From contig CM020618.1 in the NCBI GenBank assembly GCA_009829735.1, positions 35,440,894 to 35,504,893 of the forward strand: a stretch of DNA of 64,000 nt, written 5' to 3'. Position 1 is the first letter of the stretch. Every line of letters starts with the position of its first letter. This stretch comes from Pyropia yezoensis. Its lineage: Eukaryota > Rhodophyta > Bangiophyceae > Bangiales > Bangiaceae. Below the pieces are notes generated by a model. It saw nothing but the letters and a program-made list of their open reading frames with translations, made no database searches and was not told where the DNA came from. The translations under genes and the position numbers were made by a program. Positions 61,405 through 64,000 of this stretch are shown here, in pieces.

Positions 61405-62533
61405 GCGTGCCGTGGGGGTGGTCTGCCGCGCCCTCCCCCCTCCCTCTCTCTGCCGCGCCCTCCCCCCTCCCTCTCTCTAGCGCGTGTGGCCCCCGTTGTG
61501 ACCTCTCTCGGCGGGCCCTCTCCGACACCCGTGGACCACGCCTCTCCCCCTTCTAGAAGGCGACCGCTGTCGGAGACACTGGCCCAGCGAGTCATTGTGT
61601 GCGGTTCTCACCCCACGGACCCATCGGTTCCTCCCCTCGGCCCGCTCGAATCCTGTACCTTGTTGGCCGGCGGGACGATCGGCCTTTGTGAGGGGGCCAT
61701 GTGGCGTTCTGAGCCTTTGGGGACAGGCGGGCCCTTGGGGAGGTGACTTGGGACCCGGCGGGCTATCCTACGTGGAGCCCTTCTCTTGCCGGGGCCCCCT
61801 CTGTCAGTGACTCGGGACTGTGGCGACACACCCGGGATCCTGATTGGTCCCACCCAGGGAGGCGGATTTGGCCGGTGGAGGTGGCCTTACTGGCCATTGT
61901 GGCCATTTGTTTCGTATTTGTTTTCACTGCGTGTTTTCTGTCTTTCCCCTTTTTCCCACTGGGTTTTTTTCGGGGATTGGCATCTGTGTGTGGGGGGATT
62001 TTCGCTTGCTTTTCGCTTGTGTTTGGCGACCGGGGGTTGATTGGTGACCCTCGGCGCCCCAGTGTAACCCCGGTGTAGGGGATGCGCTGGAGGACCTGGT
62101 GGAGGTCAGACGCCTTGCTGGCGCTCGACCCGCCAGAGGCGCTTTCTAGGGGCCCCGCTCTAGGCCCCTGGAGGGGCCAAGGGAGAGGTTCTTGAGGGGT
62201 GCTCCGGGGACTCCCCGGGGCCAACTTGTAAAATCAACGGTTCTTTGGGTTCTTGCTCCCTTGGGCTTTTGTCCTTTTACCCTTGCCTCTGAAGGGGCGG
62301 GCGAGTGGATCACGCTGGGACCTTTACCCGTTCCTTTCTGACCCCGTTGTGGTTTCTTGTGTGTGTGGACCCTGGTCCAGAAGGGCCACAACGCTACAGC
62401 GACCGGCACACATTCAACCAGTCTCGTGTTTCTTCTTGCAGCGCCAGTCGACTCCCTCTGCCCTCCAAAAAAAAACACCGAGGTACGCGCCCGGGGCACG
62501 CAGGACGCGCCCGGGGCACACACACACACACAC
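61405..62533. other. Intergenic or element-flank sequence, no gene supported
   Basis: It contains a directly repeated pyrimidine-rich block (TGCCGCGCCCTCCCCCCTCC near 61425 and 61452), a T-rich tract at 61900-62030, GC-rich palindromic sequence at 62130-62222 (GGGGACTCCCCGGGGCC), and (CA)n at 62516-62532. An LTR matching the array was looked for and not found. Confidence 0.5.
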
Positions 62534-64000
62534 TCAACGCCTAATCGAGCCTCGAGCAACACGAGCAGCCAGCTGGCCGACTTGCCACCACAGCACCGAT
62601 AAGGGGGCCGCACTCTCAACATCGCCCACCCGTCGCCGCTGCCGCGCCGCGCGCAGACGATGTGTCTGCTTGCGTCGGGTTGGCAGCACGGCAGACATCC
62701 TCAGCTGGGCCACCTCGGCCGACAGCTGGCAGACCTGGCGCCAAACCAGCTCCGCCCTCCTCCGCTTGGCAGCTGCGTCCTTGGCGGCCTTCTCGACCAG
62801 TTTGTCGGATGCCCGCTGCTCGCGTGCGCGCTTACCGGTTTCCTTAGCCTCAGCCTTATCCAGCTTGTCCTGCTCTAAGTCCTGCAGCGCCTGGATGACC
62901 TGTGGCGCTGTCAGCACCACCGCGGTCCCGGCCGTCGACAGTGTCCCGTTCGTCACCACCGGCTGCGCCATATCCTTGCGGACGACAGGCACCAGACGCG
63001 CGGCCAGCAGCGCCAGGTCCACGTCCGGCGCGGGTCGGTCGGCGCCTTTTCTGAGCATCTCCTGTGACACCCGCGAAGGGTCTGGCGGCCACAATCCAAC
63101 ACGCTGGAAGGCCGACGCGAGAGTGCGCTCTGTAAACGCCTCCAGCGCTGCGGCTCGCACGCAATCCATCAGGTCCAACACGTTGAACCGGCGTCCCTCC
63201 ATAACACAGGCATCGCCTTGTGTCCGGATGCCGCGCCGCACCGCTGGCTGGAATCTTCCGAAGAGAGAGGGCGTGTCAAGCGCCTGCAAGACGTGGCTCG
63301 TCTTTGACGGTTCAGTAATCACTGTCACCTTGGCATCCTGCAGCGCGAGCAGCCCAGCCATAGACAGATGAACCTTCGCCCCATCCAGACACAGCAGCTT
63401 CTCCTCATTGGGGAAAAACTGCTTGGCCCACTTGGCGAACATTGCCGCGAACAGGTCAAAGACGGCCTTGTCAAGGCCCGGCGGCTTTCGCCGAACCACC
63501 ACCCTCCCATCTTTGAGCCTTGACGCGAGGGCAACCTGCCGGGAGCCTCCATCGTCCGCAACGGTCACGAAAGCGTGACCGGGCCCGCTCCCCTCCACCA
63601 CCGCAAAGTATGGCGCTACCGTCCCGCTGGGGGACACTGTAAACGCCACAGTGCACCCTGGCGCCCCACTGCCGAGGGACGGCGCGATGACCTCTGGCTT
63701 GTCCATGCCCACCGGCCCGACAGTGGACACGCGAGCGCCTTGCAGCAGGTCTCGCGCTCGCACATGAGTTTCGTCCATTTTGAACAGGTGACGCCCGTGC
63801 TTGATGCTCAGGTCCCGCATGCACAGCTGCACAGTTGCGAACCACCGGGCGAGGACGTCTGGCCTCGAGTTCTTGGCCCTCGCGTCCTCGAGCGTGCCAA
63901 CTCTGTACCGCTTCAAGGCTGGCCAACGGCTCAAGAAAGAGTTTAAAAAAAATTTACCGGGCCTCGTCTTCGCGTTGAACCTAGCCCTCGCCATAGCCTG
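62534..64000 (-). CDS. Pogo/Tigger-like DDE transposase, N-terminus outside window
   Basis: At least 488 residues, open at the right edge. It starts in a CENP-B/Tc5-type DNA-binding region (FLSRWPALKRYRVGTLEDAR). The DDE_1 catalytic domain follows: first Asp in HLFKMDETHV, second Asp in LLCLDGAKVHLS, and the box PSKTSHVLQALDTPSLFGRF that corresponds to P.NTTH.LQPLD in pogo-type transposases, with the third acidic residue plausibly the Asp of ALDTPS. The C-terminus is a long charged coiled coil (LEQDKLDKAEAKETGKRARE; KLVEKAAKDAAAKRRRAELV). No stop or frame change in the visible part, so it may be a recent or domesticated copy. Terminal inverted repeats were not found within the window. Confidence 0.8.
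   Translation of the reverse strand, partial: QAMARARFNAKTRPGKFFLNSFLSRWPALKRYRVGTLEDARAKNSRPDVLARWFATVQLCMRDLSIKHGRHLFKMDETHVRARDLLQGARVSTVGPVGMDKPEVIAPSLGSGAPGCTVAFTVSPSGTVAPYFAVVEGSGPGHAFVTVADDGGSRQVALASRLKDGRVVVRRKPPGLDKAVFDLFAAMFAKWAKQFFPNEEKLLCLDGAKVHLSMAGLLALQDAKVTVITEPSKTSHVLQALDTPSLFGRFQPAVRRGIRTQGDACVMEGRRFNVLDLMDCVRAAALEAFTERTLASAFQRVGLWPPDPSRVSQEMLRKGADRPAPDVDLALLAARLVPVVRKDMAQPVVTNGTLSTAGTAVVLTAPQVIQALQDLEQDKLDKAEAKETGKRAREQRASDKLVEKAAKDAAAKRRRAELVWRQVCQLSAEVAQLRMSAVLPTRRKQTHRLRAARQRRRVGDVESAAPLSVLWWQVGQLAARVARGSIRR

Noticed and set aside
61405-62222. Considered as the 3' LTR of the gypsy array
   Set aside because: No match to the 469-bp LTR and no TGTGGCA/TGCCACA ends.

Overview
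The window looks like nuclear DNA of a GC-rich, intron-poor eukaryotic alga. A bangiophyte red alga such as Porphyra or Pyropia would fit, but this is inferred from style only: high GC, long uninterrupted reading frames, CA-rich leaders, a eukaryotic-type histidyl-tRNA synthetase, a SUMO-type protease, and both copia and gypsy retrotransposons. No organelle, rRNA or CRISPR feature was seen.

Left part (1-17.5 kb) is accessory-looking. It holds an SF1 (UPF1-like) helicase gene with several interruptions (1-5858), a Tc1/mariner transposase relic that has lost its catalytic core (about 6.2-6.7 kb), and a Fanzor-like gene (eukaryotic TnpB homologue, 9146-13448) that keeps all three RuvC catalytic positions and carries zinc knuckles at its N-terminus. 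Next to these are fragments resembling DNA polymerase eta and a GT61 glycosyltransferase (14.1-15.25 kb), a 57-bp tandem repeat, and an ULP1-type cysteine protease (16.4-17.5 kb). Several very long G or C runs (33-39 bases) lie between these loci.

Central part (18-26 kb) is the host core: a small secreted cysteine-rich protein (20400-20816) whose leader is duplicated in inverted orientation at 18.65-18.8 kb, histidyl-tRNA synthetase (minus, 21112-22854), and a membrane-anchored M14 carboxypeptidase (minus, 23438-25873).

The 27.4-44.3 kb block is a nested retrotransposon. A copia element on the minus strand (LTRs 27454-27595 and 44151-44292) contains a 10.7-kb gypsy element, also minus (LTRs 31500-31861 and 41840-42201). 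The gypsy carries an extra long ORF on the opposite strand with its own TATA box. The copia itself went into an inverted-repeat sequence.

The 46.2-60.2 kb block is a near-identical tandem triplication (period about 4.43 kb) of a second gypsy family on the plus strand. It has three LTRs, gag and protease in every unit, and an RT segment only after the third. It shares its primer-binding site with the first gypsy. It is followed by another antisense ORF (60220-61404) that weakly resembles the antisense ORF of the first gypsy. The right edge is a pogo/Tigger-like DDE transposase (minus, 62534 to the edge).

The most notable items are the Fanzor-like nuclease with its unusual N-terminus, the antisense ORF that may be a shared accessory gene of two gypsy families, and the tandem gypsy array with a 22-bp direct repeat at each unit border.
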